DNA from: an uncultured Chlorobiaceae bacterium
GTDB taxonomy: Bacteria > Bacteroidota > Chlorobiia > Chlorobiales > Chlorobiaceae
Reading direction: 5' to 3'
DNA: 54,481 bases
Assembly: GCA_903908555.1 (NCBI GenBank)
Contig: CAIVSG010000137.1
Coordinates: 1-54,481 of the forward strand
The notes under the pieces were generated by a model. That model saw only the letters and a program-made list of their open reading frames with translations, had not been told where the DNA came from and did not search any database. A program made the position numbers and the translations under genes. This document shows, piece by piece, positions 1 through 5,898 of this stretch (position 1 is the stretch's first letter; each line of letters begins with the position of its first letter).

Positions 1-140
1 ATCCCGTCGACCAGGGGAACCAGTTGCTCATATACTGCCCCGTGCAGAACCTTGGAGCCATCCTCTGAAAGAAGGAGAACTCCCTCGCCGGGAATCGTCA
101 CAGGATGGAGATACGCCTTGAAAATTGGAATATGGAGCAT
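1..140 (-). CDS. TOMM leader-binding / cyclodehydratase-like protein, N-terminus only
   Basis: The minus strand from an ATG at 140 is open to the window edge (46 codons), so the gene is partial and its 3' end lies outside. The start MLHIPIFKAY is followed by PGEGVLLLSEDG and VLHGAVYEQLVPLVDG. That pattern is typical of the N-terminal peptide-clamp (leader-recognition) domain of bacteriocin/TOMM cyclodehydratases, whose family role is to bind a precursor leader and help install azoline heterocycles on Cys/Ser/Thr. It sits downstream of, and codirectional with, the Nif11 precursor at 323-604. No strong ribosome-binding site is visible before the ATG. The family call rests on the N-terminal pattern alone; the YcaO or ThiF-like part is not in view. 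Confidence 0.65.
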   Translation of the reverse strand, partial: MLHIPIFKAYLHPVTIPGEGVLLLSEDGSKVLHGAVYEQLVPLVDG

Positions 141-322
141 TGGGCAGAGAGTGTGTTACCGTTGAGGGTGTGTGTAACAGTATGCAACGGCTCAAAGAAC
201 GGGCTTGCCTGATTTTATGAGCACTCAGGTGGTGCAAAGGAAAAGGGGAAACGATAAAGCTGTAACGCCGCTGTATCCCGATTCTGCAGACTCATCCAAA
301 ATACCCGAAGGTGTGCACTCTG
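141..322. other. Spacer between precursor gene and cyclodehydratase-like gene
   Basis: No gene is seen. In the minus direction the first 40 bases after the precursor stop contain CACACCTTCGGGTA. It resembles sequence in the spacer around 3555-3585, so part of this spacer belongs to the repeated flank shared by the precursor cassettes. Confidence 0.4.
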
Positions 323-604
323 TCAAATGGCACATGTAACCAGGTTAAGTGGCAGACATGCTGGATCGTGGGTATAAGAATTCACTGGAAAGAAATCTTT
401 ATACGCGCCTCCCGCCGCCTTATCAAGTTCGTCATCGCTTAGCTCTCCAGCTAACTCTTTAATCTCCACCTCGCTGCAGTCAAACCCCTCGTTTTTAATG
501 AGAACAAAGCGCTCCGCAACATCTTCGATAGCCATTATGCGATTGCGAAATGCCTCGTCCGATTTCATCTTCTCGATGAATGCTCTTGCCTGGTCTAATG
601 ACAT
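323..604 (-). CDS. Nif11-type RiPP precursor peptide 1 (93 aa)
   Basis: This is a Nif11-like leader peptide gene. The start was set at the ATG at 604, where the shared leader MSLDQARAFIEKMKSDEAF begins; an upstream in-frame ATG lacks homology to the other copies. The leader (about 66 residues) contains the helical AIEDVAERF segment, the FDCSE segment, and ends in the double-glycine site KAAGG. The predicted core after GG is 27 residues, the longest in this window, with two Cys plus Ser, Thr and Pro residues suitable for modification. It lies between the metallopeptidase-like gene and the cyclodehydratase-like gene, so it is the best candidate substrate of that enzyme. A promoter-like element is at 668-697. 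The product and its activity are unknown. Confidence 0.9.
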   Translation of the reverse strand: MSLDQARAFIEKMKSDEAFRNRIMAIEDVAERFVLIKNEGFDCSEVEIKELAGELSDDELDKAAGGAYKDFFPVNSYTHDPACLPLNLVTCAI

Positions 605-667
605 GACTATCTCCTTGGCTTGGGGGTTAAAAAATGAACCTTGATAAGAAATGAATATATCGTTCGT

Positions 668-697
668 AAGATACCCGGCTATGTGTTGAACTTGCAA
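668..697 (-). promoter_or_regulatory. Candidate sigma-70-like promoter of precursor 1
   Basis: On the minus strand TTGCAA (692-697) and TATCTT (668-673) are 18 bases apart, 64 bases upstream of the precursor ATG. The same TTGCAAGTTCAACA block recurs upstream of precursors 2 and 4 at a comparable distance. That conservation is the main evidence; transcription is not shown. Confidence 0.5.
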
Positions 698-735
698 AAT
701 GTCGATTGCACACTGGGTTATCCCGCATAACCAGC

Positions 736-1908
736 TCAATCGGAATGGGATAGTGGTTGTTCTTTCACTGAAAACTTTTGCAGAGCATCAGGACGGGAAA
801 GCTCATCAAGCGTCATCAGAGAGAGTTGAAGCAAGAACCGCATTCTACTCCAACCATCATCACCTGACACACCATCCAATCGATAGATCTTTTCGAGATT
901 TGCCGCAGCATCCGCCACAATGCGGGTGAGAATCAGAAACGCGCCATCGGAAAGAGGCGGATTACCTCTGTAATTTTCCATCCGTCCGCCGGAGGGATAT
1001 TCAGGAGAAGGTGCAATCCCCATAAATGTCAGGAACCTCGCTCCGCTGTATTCGCCAAATGCTGCCATAAGACCCATATAATCAGCAAGTAACTCATCAA
1101 AAAGGTTGTTCTGCATTGAACCCAGTAACCTCAGAGTCATATAATGGGTGCACTCATGCTCCAGACGGATAATCAGTGATTTCTCCTGCCACTCCATTTC
1201 AGTTAGCCCCATGGCTGAAGCGTTCACGCCACTATAGGGGCCGTCGCTCAAAACGATCAGACGGTCACGATAGCGTTCATGATGTTCCTTGAAATCGATA
1301 AACTCCAGATTCCAGTCGCATTCAGGATGCTGCTCAAGCCACCTGGTTTTATAACGGTTAATTCTGTCCCAGTTGTTGTATCCCTTAATCATACAAGCCC
1401 CCATGGAATCGGGTACCACTTTAGGTTCATTCCGGTACGACAAAGCCTGTACGACACACACAAAATCGCTCCGATCAGGAATAACAAGCACGGGAATCCG
1501 GCCTGCTGCCGTCGGGTGCAGAAAGAGTTCTATCCGGTCAGGCTGATGAAGTATATTTCCGGTAGCAGTCTCAAAGCCCTTTGCATCCTCACCTTTGAGT
1601 GTGACAGCACGATATGCTTCGGTTTGACTGATCCCATCATTGACAGGAAATGAGAGCTGAACAAGCTTTTGCTGAAGCATTTGGTATACCCCCCCATATT
1701 CTGCTTCGCGAATATATCCATCCCAGACTGCCGCAAATGGTTCATCTACAAGAGGCAACTCAATACTTGGAGGCAACAGAGAATGATCGAACCTGTTTGC
1801 AGTATAGCGAAGCAATTCCTCCACTTCTGGCTCGTTTGCTCCGAGTTCAAGGAGATAGTGTTCTCTTTGTGTCTGCTCGTCCATGGGATGCAATTCTATA
1901 TAAGGCAC
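736..1908 (-). CDS. HExxH metallopeptidase-like protein of the RiPP locus (390 aa)
   Basis: I do not recognise a named family. Residues 251-255 read HECTH, a HExxH zinc-binding pattern in a hydrophobic helix (SLIIRLEHECTHYMTLRLLG), followed 17 residues later by Glu272 in FDELLADYMGL, which could supply the third ligand as in gluzincin-type proteases. There is no signal peptide, so it probably acts in the cytoplasm. It is codirectional with the precursors on either side (2095-2358 upstream, 323-604 downstream), which suggests a role in peptide maturation or immunity. The start is GTG at 1908 after a GAGAG stretch; an ATG at 1884 is an alternative. A decayed copy of its 5' end lies at 2696-2782. 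Protease activity is inferred from the motif only. Confidence 0.75.
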   Translation of the reverse strand: MPYIELHPMDEQTQREHYLLELGANEPEVEELLRYTANRFDHSLLPPSIELPLVDEPFAAVWDGYIREAEYGGVYQMLQQKLVQLSFPVNDGISQTEAYRAVTLKGEDAKGFETATGNILHQPDRIELFLHPTAAGRIPVLVIPDRSDFVCVVQALSYRNEPKVVPDSMGACMIKGYNNWDRINRYKTRWLEQHPECDWNLEFIDFKEHHERYRDRLIVLSDGPYSGVNASAMGLTEMEWQEKSLIIRLEHECTHYMTLRLLGSMQNNLFDELLADYMGLMAAFGEYSGARFLTFMGIAPSPEYPSGGRMENYRGNPPLSDGAFLILTRIVADAAANLEKIYRLDGVSGDDGWSRMRFLLQLSLMTLDELSRPDALQKFSVKEQPLSHSD

Positions 1909-2094
1909 CTCTCAGAGGTAAAATTTCGATAATCAATTTATTTAATGCATCCTATTTGAATAAAAAGAGATGCCCTATAGTCACCAGAGACACCTGCCGC
2001 CTTGCGGTTTATGACCACTCCGGCATCGTAAAGGCTTAACGTGGAAAAAAAACTTCTTGCATGAGGTGTCTCCTGGCTGGTTTTGGCAGATTTT

Positions 2095-2358
2095 TTAAGA
2101 ACAAAACATAGTCTGATACTGCCCTTTACTAGTATAGACTAAGCTAATAGTAGCTCCTCCCCCTCCAGCAGCCGAATCGAGCTCCGCATCGGATAACTCG
2201 CTTTGTACCTCTTTCACCTCGGTTTCGGTAAACTGAAATCCTGCGCTGCTGGCCGCAGCAAGCCGGGCATCAACATCTTCAATTGCCAAAATGCGATCTC
2301 TGAACGCTTCGTCCGACTTCATTTTCTCGACGAACGCCCTTGCTTGATCTAATGACAT
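2095..2358 (-). CDS. Nif11-type RiPP precursor peptide 2 (87 aa)
   Basis: Starts MSLDQARAFVEKMKSDEAF at an ATG preceded by a purine-rich GGGAGAACTCC stretch. The leader belongs to a second subtype shared only with precursor 6: it has DARLAAASSAGFQFTE and VKEVQSELSD in place of the FDCSE type, so it lacks the leader cysteine. The leader ends SAAGGGG, so the cut could fall after either glycine pair. The core is 17-19 residues, rich in Ser/Thr/Tyr/Gln with a single Cys next to the last residue. It has its own promoter (2421-2449) and an operator-like palindrome (2395-2415). The 3' flank contains the conserved cassette element (about 2003-2070). Confidence 0.9.
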   Translation of the reverse strand: MSLDQARAFVEKMKSDEAFRDRILAIEDVDARLAAASSAGFQFTETEVKEVQSELSDAELDSAAGGGGATISLVYTSKGQYQTMFCS

Positions 2359-2394
2359 GGAGTTCTCCCTATATTTGGTTTAAGAAACGAACGT

Positions 2395-2415
2395 TTATAC
2401 ACTTGAAGTGTATAA
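2395..2415. promoter_or_regulatory. Operator-like 21-bp palindrome at precursor 2 promoter
   Basis: TTATACACTT-G-AAGTGTATAA is a perfect palindrome (10-bp arms, one central base). It lies just downstream of the predicted -10 element at 2421-2426, across the likely transcription start of precursor 2. That position fits a repressor site. It is not found in the other precursor upstream regions. Confidence 0.45.
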
Positions 2416-2420
2416 CTTGA

Positions 2421-2449
2421 AATTTACGTACTATTTGTTGAACTTGCAA
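2421..2449 (-). promoter_or_regulatory. Candidate promoter of precursor 2
   Basis: On the minus strand TTGCAA (2444-2449) and TAAATT (2421-2426) are 17 bases apart. The element matches the upstream blocks of precursors 1 and 4. Confidence 0.5.
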
Positions 2450-2463
2450 AATGCGAAAAAGGT

Positions 2464-2612
2464 GGCGTCACAAAATACTGGATCTCTGTTCAGAAATACC
2501 TTCACTTCACCTTGGCCACGGTTCGAACATGACGCCAAGGCGTTTTATGCCCTCTCATGCGATGTAAAGTCGTAATGTGGAAAAACAACTTTTTTCAAGA
2601 GGTGTCTCGCTG
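2464..2612. repeat. Repeated cassette spacer, copy A
   Basis: GGCGTCA (2464-2470) and TGACGCC (2530-2536) are inverted arms with 59 bases between them. The same arms with the same 59-base gap occur at 3914-3986, and the sequence between them is recognisably similar. At 2557-2612 follows a block (TTTACATCGCATGAGAGGGC when read on the minus strand) related to the 3' flanks of precursors 2 and 6. The arrangement indicates that whole gene-plus-spacer cassettes were duplicated and that a precursor gene has been lost here. Confidence 0.55.
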
Positions 2613-2695
2613 GTGCGGGCATATTCTTCATCACCCGATCAGTACCTTCTGCTATCAACCACATAAATACTCACGCAATTAGCCATACCTTCTGT

Positions 2696-2782
2696 CAAAA
2701 GAGAGTTATCGAACCTGTTTGCATTATAGCGAAGCAACTCCTCTGCTTCACGATCGTTGGCTCCGAGTTCAAGGAGATAGTG
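2696..2782 (-). pseudogene. Remnant of a second metallopeptidase-like gene (5' part)
   Basis: Twenty-nine codons on the minus strand read HYLLELGANDREAEELLR and on to FDNSLL. They are nearly identical to residues 17-45 of the intact metallopeptidase-like protein at 736-1908 (HYLLELGANEPEVEELLR...). There is no start codon in place and the rest of the gene is absent. It is a decayed duplicate. Confidence 0.8.
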
Positions 2783-2862
2783 TTTTATTGTTTATTGAAA
2801 ATAGGTAACTTATAAGCGCTTATTTCCCAGCATTAGCCAAACCCCTATCCAAGGAGATTATC

Positions 2863-3102
2863 ATGTCACTTGATCAAGCAAGAGCGTTCGTCGAGAAAAT
2901 GAAGTCTGACGTTGCTTTTAAAGAGCGCGTTTTGGCAATTGAAGATGTTGACGCTCGTCTGTCGTGCATCCAGAGCGAAGGGTTTGACTGCAGCGAATCA
3001 GAGATTAAAGAGGTTGCAGGAGAGTTGAACGATGAGGAGTTGGATTTGGCGGTTGGGGGCGTGGTAAAACATATATTTTGGGGTATGTCCTATCAGTGTT
3101 GA
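2863..3102 (+). CDS. Nif11-type RiPP precursor peptide 3 (79 aa)
   Basis: This is the only precursor of the left cluster on the plus strand. The ATG at 2863 has a clear AAGGAG (2851-2856). The leader MSLDQARAFVEKMKSDVAF resembles that of precursor 7 (SDVAFKERV), the other plus-strand copy. It carries FDCSE and ends DLAVGG; the usual AAGG is changed to AVGG. The core is only 13 residues, hydrophobic and aromatic, ending in Cys. The stop codon overlaps the first base pairs of the very stable stem-loop at 3101-3158, its probable terminator. Confidence 0.9.
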   Translation: MSLDQARAFVEKMKSDVAFKERVLAIEDVDARLSCIQSEGFDCSESEIKEVAGELNDEELDLAVGGVVKHIFWGMSYQC

Positions 3103-3158
3103 GAGACGCCACCTTCGGTTAACCCCGGAAGAGGGGTTGACCGAAGGTGGCGTCTCTC
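3101..3158. terminator. Stem-loop with 26-bp arms between convergent precursors 3 and 4
   Basis: Arms 3101-3126 and 3133-3158 are complementary over 26 positions with one G-T pair and a six-base loop GGAAGA. It lies between the stop of precursor 3 (plus) and the stop of precursor 4 (minus), so it could end both transcripts. There is no clear T-run on either side, so it could instead protect mRNA 3' ends. Its inner part (ACCGAAGGTG) recurs at about 3561-3571. Confidence 0.6.
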
Positions 3159-3173
3159 ACGCGCAACAACAAA

Positions 3174-3419
3174 CTAACAAAAAATAAACCACATAAAATC
3201 ACCGGCATTCCTATCAATCCCTCCGCCCGCAGCGGCATCAAGTTCCTCGTCGCTCACAACACCAGAAATCTCCTTAATCTCCTCTTCGCTGCAGTCGAAC
3301 CCTTCGCTTTTAATGCTATTAAAGCGCTCTGCAACATCTTCGATAGCCATAACACGATTACGAAATTCCTCATCTGATTTCATCTTTTCTATGAACGCTC
3401 TGGCCTGGTCTAATGACAT
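3174..3419 (-). CDS. Nif11-type RiPP precursor peptide 4 (81 aa)
   Basis: The start was chosen at the ATG at 3419 (MSLDQARAFIEKMKSDEEF), in line with the other copies; an upstream in-frame ATG exists. The leader has AIEDVAERF, the FDCSE segment and ends DAAAGG. The 15-residue core is hydrophobic, with Trp and Phe, and ends in its only Cys, so it offers little for heterocyclisation; ring formation with a terminal Cys is conceivable but unproven. A promoter-like element is at 3479-3507. Confidence 0.9.
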   Translation of the reverse strand: MSLDQARAFIEKMKSDEEFRNRVMAIEDVAERFNSIKSEGFDCSEEEIKEISGVVSDEELDAAAGGGIDRNAGDFMWFIFC

Positions 3420-3478
3420 GAAGTTCTCTGATTGGGGGTGAAGAAGTGGACTTTGATACACATGAATTTATCGCTCGT

Positions 3479-3507
3479 AAGTTAGATGCTATTTGTTGAA
3501 CTCGCAA
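3479..3507 (-). promoter_or_regulatory. Candidate promoter of precursor 4
   Basis: On the minus strand TTGCGA (3502-3507) and TAACTT (3479-3484) are 17 bases apart, followed by the conserved ACGAGCGATAAATTCATG stretch also seen before precursor 6. Confidence 0.5.
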
Positions 3508-3579
3508 AATGTGACAAAGGCGGCTTCACCAAATACTTGGTTTATGTCCGGAAACATCTGACCGAAGGTGTGGATTCTT

Positions 3580-3831
3580 TCAGCAGGCTTGAAAATGTCG
3601 CCCACAAAAAGAATTAAAAAAATAGCAATTCAAGCCTCCCGCCGCCTCATCCAGCTCCTCGGTGCTTAGCTCTCCTGCTACCTCTTTAATCTCCTCTTCG
3701 CTGCAGTCGAACCCTTCGCTTTTAATGATATTAAATCGTTCTGCAACATCTTCGATAGCCATAACCCGATTGCGAAATGTCTCGTCCGACTTCATCTTCT
3801 CGATGAACGTTCTTGCTTGATCTAATGACAT
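3580..3831 (-). CDS. Nif11-type RiPP precursor peptide 5 (83 aa)
   Basis: Start at the ATG at 3831 (MSLDQARTFIEKMKSDETF). The leader carries FDCSE and ends DEAAGG. The 17-residue core has three Cys (positions 3, 10 and 17), the most in the set, plus aromatic residues and one Ser, so it is the best candidate here for multiple thioether or disulfide links. The upstream region keeps the TTAACCCCCAATCCAAAGAG leader sequence but lacks the TTGCAA promoter block. It may depend on read-through from precursor 6. Confidence 0.9.
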   Translation of the reverse strand: MSLDQARTFIEKMKSDETFRNRVMAIEDVAERFNIIKSEGFDCSEEEIKEVAGELSTEELDEAAGGLNCYFFNSFCGRHFQAC

Positions 3832-3913
3832 AGAGTTCTCTTTGGATTGGGGGTTAAGAAAAAAAATACAGTCTGCACGGAAAGCTGGAGGGTCTATAGA
3901 ATAATCAGCATGC

Positions 3914-4060
3914 GGCGTCACTAAATATTAAGTCTCTGTTCTGAAGCATCTGCACATCACCAGCGCCAAGGTTCGCACCTGACGCCGAGGCGATGCATGA
4001 TCACTCTGACATCTACAGGCTTAAAGTGGAAAAGAGAGCTCATGACAGAGGTGAGCCACC
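3914..4060. repeat. Repeated cassette spacer, copy B
   Basis: GGCGTCA (3914-3920) and TGACGCC (3980-3986) arms with the same 59-base gap as copy A, followed by a block at 3985-4060 related to the 3' flanks at 2003-2070 and 2557-2612. It links the 3' end of precursor 6 to the 5' leader of precursor 5. Confidence 0.55.
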
Positions 4061-4061
4061 C

Positions 4062-4313
4062 CTAATGAAAACCTCTCGGAATATTTATAATTCCACCATA
4101 CGCCTCACAGATGTAGCCGCCGGCTGCCGCGTCAAGCTCATCGTCCGATAACTCGCTTTGTACCTCTTTCACCTCTGCATCGGTAAACTGAAATCCTGCG
4201 TCGCTGGCTGCAGCAAGCCGGGTATCAAAATCTTCCATTGCTAAAATGCGATTCCTGAATGCCTCATCTGATTTCATCTTTTCGATGAACGCTCTTGCTT
4301 GATCGAATGACAT
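4062..4313 (-). CDS. Nif11-type RiPP precursor peptide 6 (83 aa)
   Basis: Starts MSFDQARAFIEKMKSDEAF at 4313. The leader is of the second subtype (DTRLAAASDAGFQFTD, VKEVQSELSD), like precursor 2, and ends DAAAGG. The 17-residue core has one Cys at position 3, a Gly pair, two Ile-rich stretches and ends in Arg-Gly-Phe-His. It is the most upstream minus-strand precursor; its promoter block (4376-4403) is degenerate. Confidence 0.9.
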   Translation of the reverse strand: MSFDQARAFIEKMKSDEAFRNRILAMEDFDTRLAAASDAGFQFTDAEVKEVQSELSDDELDAAAGGYICEAYGGIINIPRGFH

Positions 4314-4375
4314 GGAGTTCTCTTTGGATTGGGGGTTAAGAAATGAACCTTGATAAACATCAATTTATCGCTCGT

Positions 4376-4403
4376 AAGTTACGAGTTATCTGCTGAACAC
4401 AAA
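4376..4403 (-). promoter_or_regulatory. Degenerate promoter block of precursor 6
   Basis: On the minus strand TTTGTG (4398-4403) and TAACTT (4376-4381) are 16 bases apart, aligned with the promoter block of precursor 4 but missing one or two bases in the -35 part. Confidence 0.35.
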
Positions 4404-4775
4404 AAAATACTGGCTGTACGCTGGTTTGGACGGTAAAGCTGTAGTAGTCTGGTAAAAATGTGTCTAATGAACGGGGTTAACCGATTGTTCGAAAATAGGT
4501 TATTTGATGCACCTCCATTTATTGCCGAGATAAAAGATGGAAGGGAAAAACTTAACACCTTCCGAAGGTTATCTCTTCACGTACCACTCCCAACCATACA
4601 TAGGGGGAACCAACGGACATAGTGATGAATTCCGTCCTGATTTAACGGTAATTACGCAATAGCATCGAACGATGCACTATGTCAGTTTTTGAATTATATT
4701 GTTCTCCAGTTGTAATGAAGCAGATTTAGTTTTGTATTTTCCCCATAAACCCCAAAACTTTCAAGGAGTCTGATT
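4404..4775. other. Divergent intergenic region before the export operon
   Basis: No gene is seen in this 370-base stretch between precursor 6 (minus) and the adaptor gene (plus). It holds inverted arms GACATAGTG (4616-4624) and CACTATGTC (4675-4683), an inner palindrome GCATCGAACGATGC (4662-4675), and an ACCTTCCGAAGGT palindrome near 4556-4568. These could be regulatory sites for the operon; no promoter stands out. Confidence 0.35.
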
Positions 4776-5897
4776 TTGGCTCTTGAGTTCAGAAAAGAAG
4801 CGCTTAAAAAGCTCAGCTCTCCGGATGACCTTGACCGGTTGATGCCGGTCACCGATGCGCGCGGCTGGATTGCCTTGTTTGCAGGAGGGATCCTGCTTCT
4901 GGCAGTTATTATTTGGGGCTTTTTTGGAAAAATACCCGTCACGATCCCGGGTGACGGAATTACCATGGTGACGGGTTCCATCGATGCTATTTATATACGG
5001 ACAAATGGTGTCCTACGGCGTTTTCACCTGAAGGGCGGTGATGTGGTTCAAAAGGGTGAGTTGCTTGGTGTTATCGAGCAACCGGAATTGCATCAGGCGG
5101 TTGAGAATGCGCGTTCTGAGCGTTCATTTATTCAACAGCATCATAACGAACGAGAGGCTTTTCTTCAAAAGACAGTTCTGTCGCTAAGCGAAAGGGTTGA
5201 GCGACTTAACGCTTTATTCAAGGAGGGGCTTGTTGAAAAGGCTCTTGTCACCAGCGCCGGCCAGGATTTGATGAATGCAAAAAACGAGCTTTACAGTACT
5301 ACTGAAAAAAAAGCTGCTGCTGACCGTAACTATAGTGCTCTTCAGTATAATTATCAGTGGCAGACTGATCTTGTAGCTCCTTATACAGGAAAAGTTGCAG
5401 AAGTTCATTATAACAACGGCGATTTTGTTACAACAAGTAAATATCTGCTGCTTCTGGAGCAACTTGAGCCAAATGGGAAGTCTTCTGAGGGACTGTTCTT
5501 CTACATGTATGTTTCAGCAGAAAATGCAAAGAATGCAAAGAGAGGAATGAAGGTGTATGTATCTCCTTCAACAGTTGTCCCTGAAGAGCACGGACATATT
5601 ATTGGTGATGTGATTGCTGTAAGTGATTATCCTGCAACTGCAGAGTCGATTGAAAATGATATCAATGAATCAATTGCCCGAAAATATTCATCAGGTCCTC
5701 CCGTTTACAAGGTTATTGTCAAGCTTCGACGTGATCCATTATCGTATAGCGGATACAGTTGGACTTCAGGAAAAGGCCCTCATGTAACGATTACCTCCGG
5801 CACCCTTTGTACAGGACGGATTACTGTTGAGGAACAGCGCCCTGTTGATCTTGTCATTCCTGTTTTCAAAAAATATGTACTTGGTGAGGCCCGCTGA
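4776..5897 (+). CDS. HlyD-type adaptor of the NHLP bacteriocin export system (373 aa)
   Basis: The start is a TTG at 4776, supported by AAGGAG at 4763-4768. The protein has a short cytoplasmic N-terminus, one membrane segment (about residues 32-52) and a periplasmic part. That part has a split lipoyl/biotinyl-like domain (GGDVVQKGELLGVIE and LVAPYTGKVAEVHYNNGD) flanking a helical hairpin, as in membrane-fusion proteins. In this family it bridges the inner-membrane ABC transporter and the outer-membrane channel. It is the first gene of a tightly packed operon (one base to the next start). Subfamily assignment to NHLP (Nif11/nitrile-hydratase leader peptide) export comes from the neighbours. 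Confidence 0.85.
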   Translation: MALEFRKEALKKLSSPDDLDRLMPVTDARGWIALFAGGILLLAVIIWGFFGKIPVTIPGDGITMVTGSIDAIYIRTNGVLRRFHLKGGDVVQKGELLGVIEQPELHQAVENARSERSFIQQHHNEREAFLQKTVLSLSERVERLNALFKEGLVEKALVTSAGQDLMNAKNELYSTTEKKAAADRNYSALQYNYQWQTDLVAPYTGKVAEVHYNNGDFVTTSKYLLLLEQLEPNGKSSEGLFFYMYVSAENAKNAKRGMKVYVSPSTVVPEEHGHIIGDVIAVSDYPATAESIENDINESIARKYSSGPPVYKVIVKLRRDPLSYSGYSWTSGKGPHVTITSGTLCTGRITVEEQRPVDLVIPVFKKYVLGEAR

Positions 5898-5898
5898 C

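Noticed and set aside
1650-2039. Plus-strand open frames opposite the metallopeptidase-like gene
   Set aside because: They are shadows of the minus-strand gene and its 5' flank; no start signal and no family resemblance.
2464-4060. Repeated spacers as a CRISPR array
   Set aside because: Repeats are few, long, diverged and separated by genes; there are no uniform spacers or cas genes in the window.
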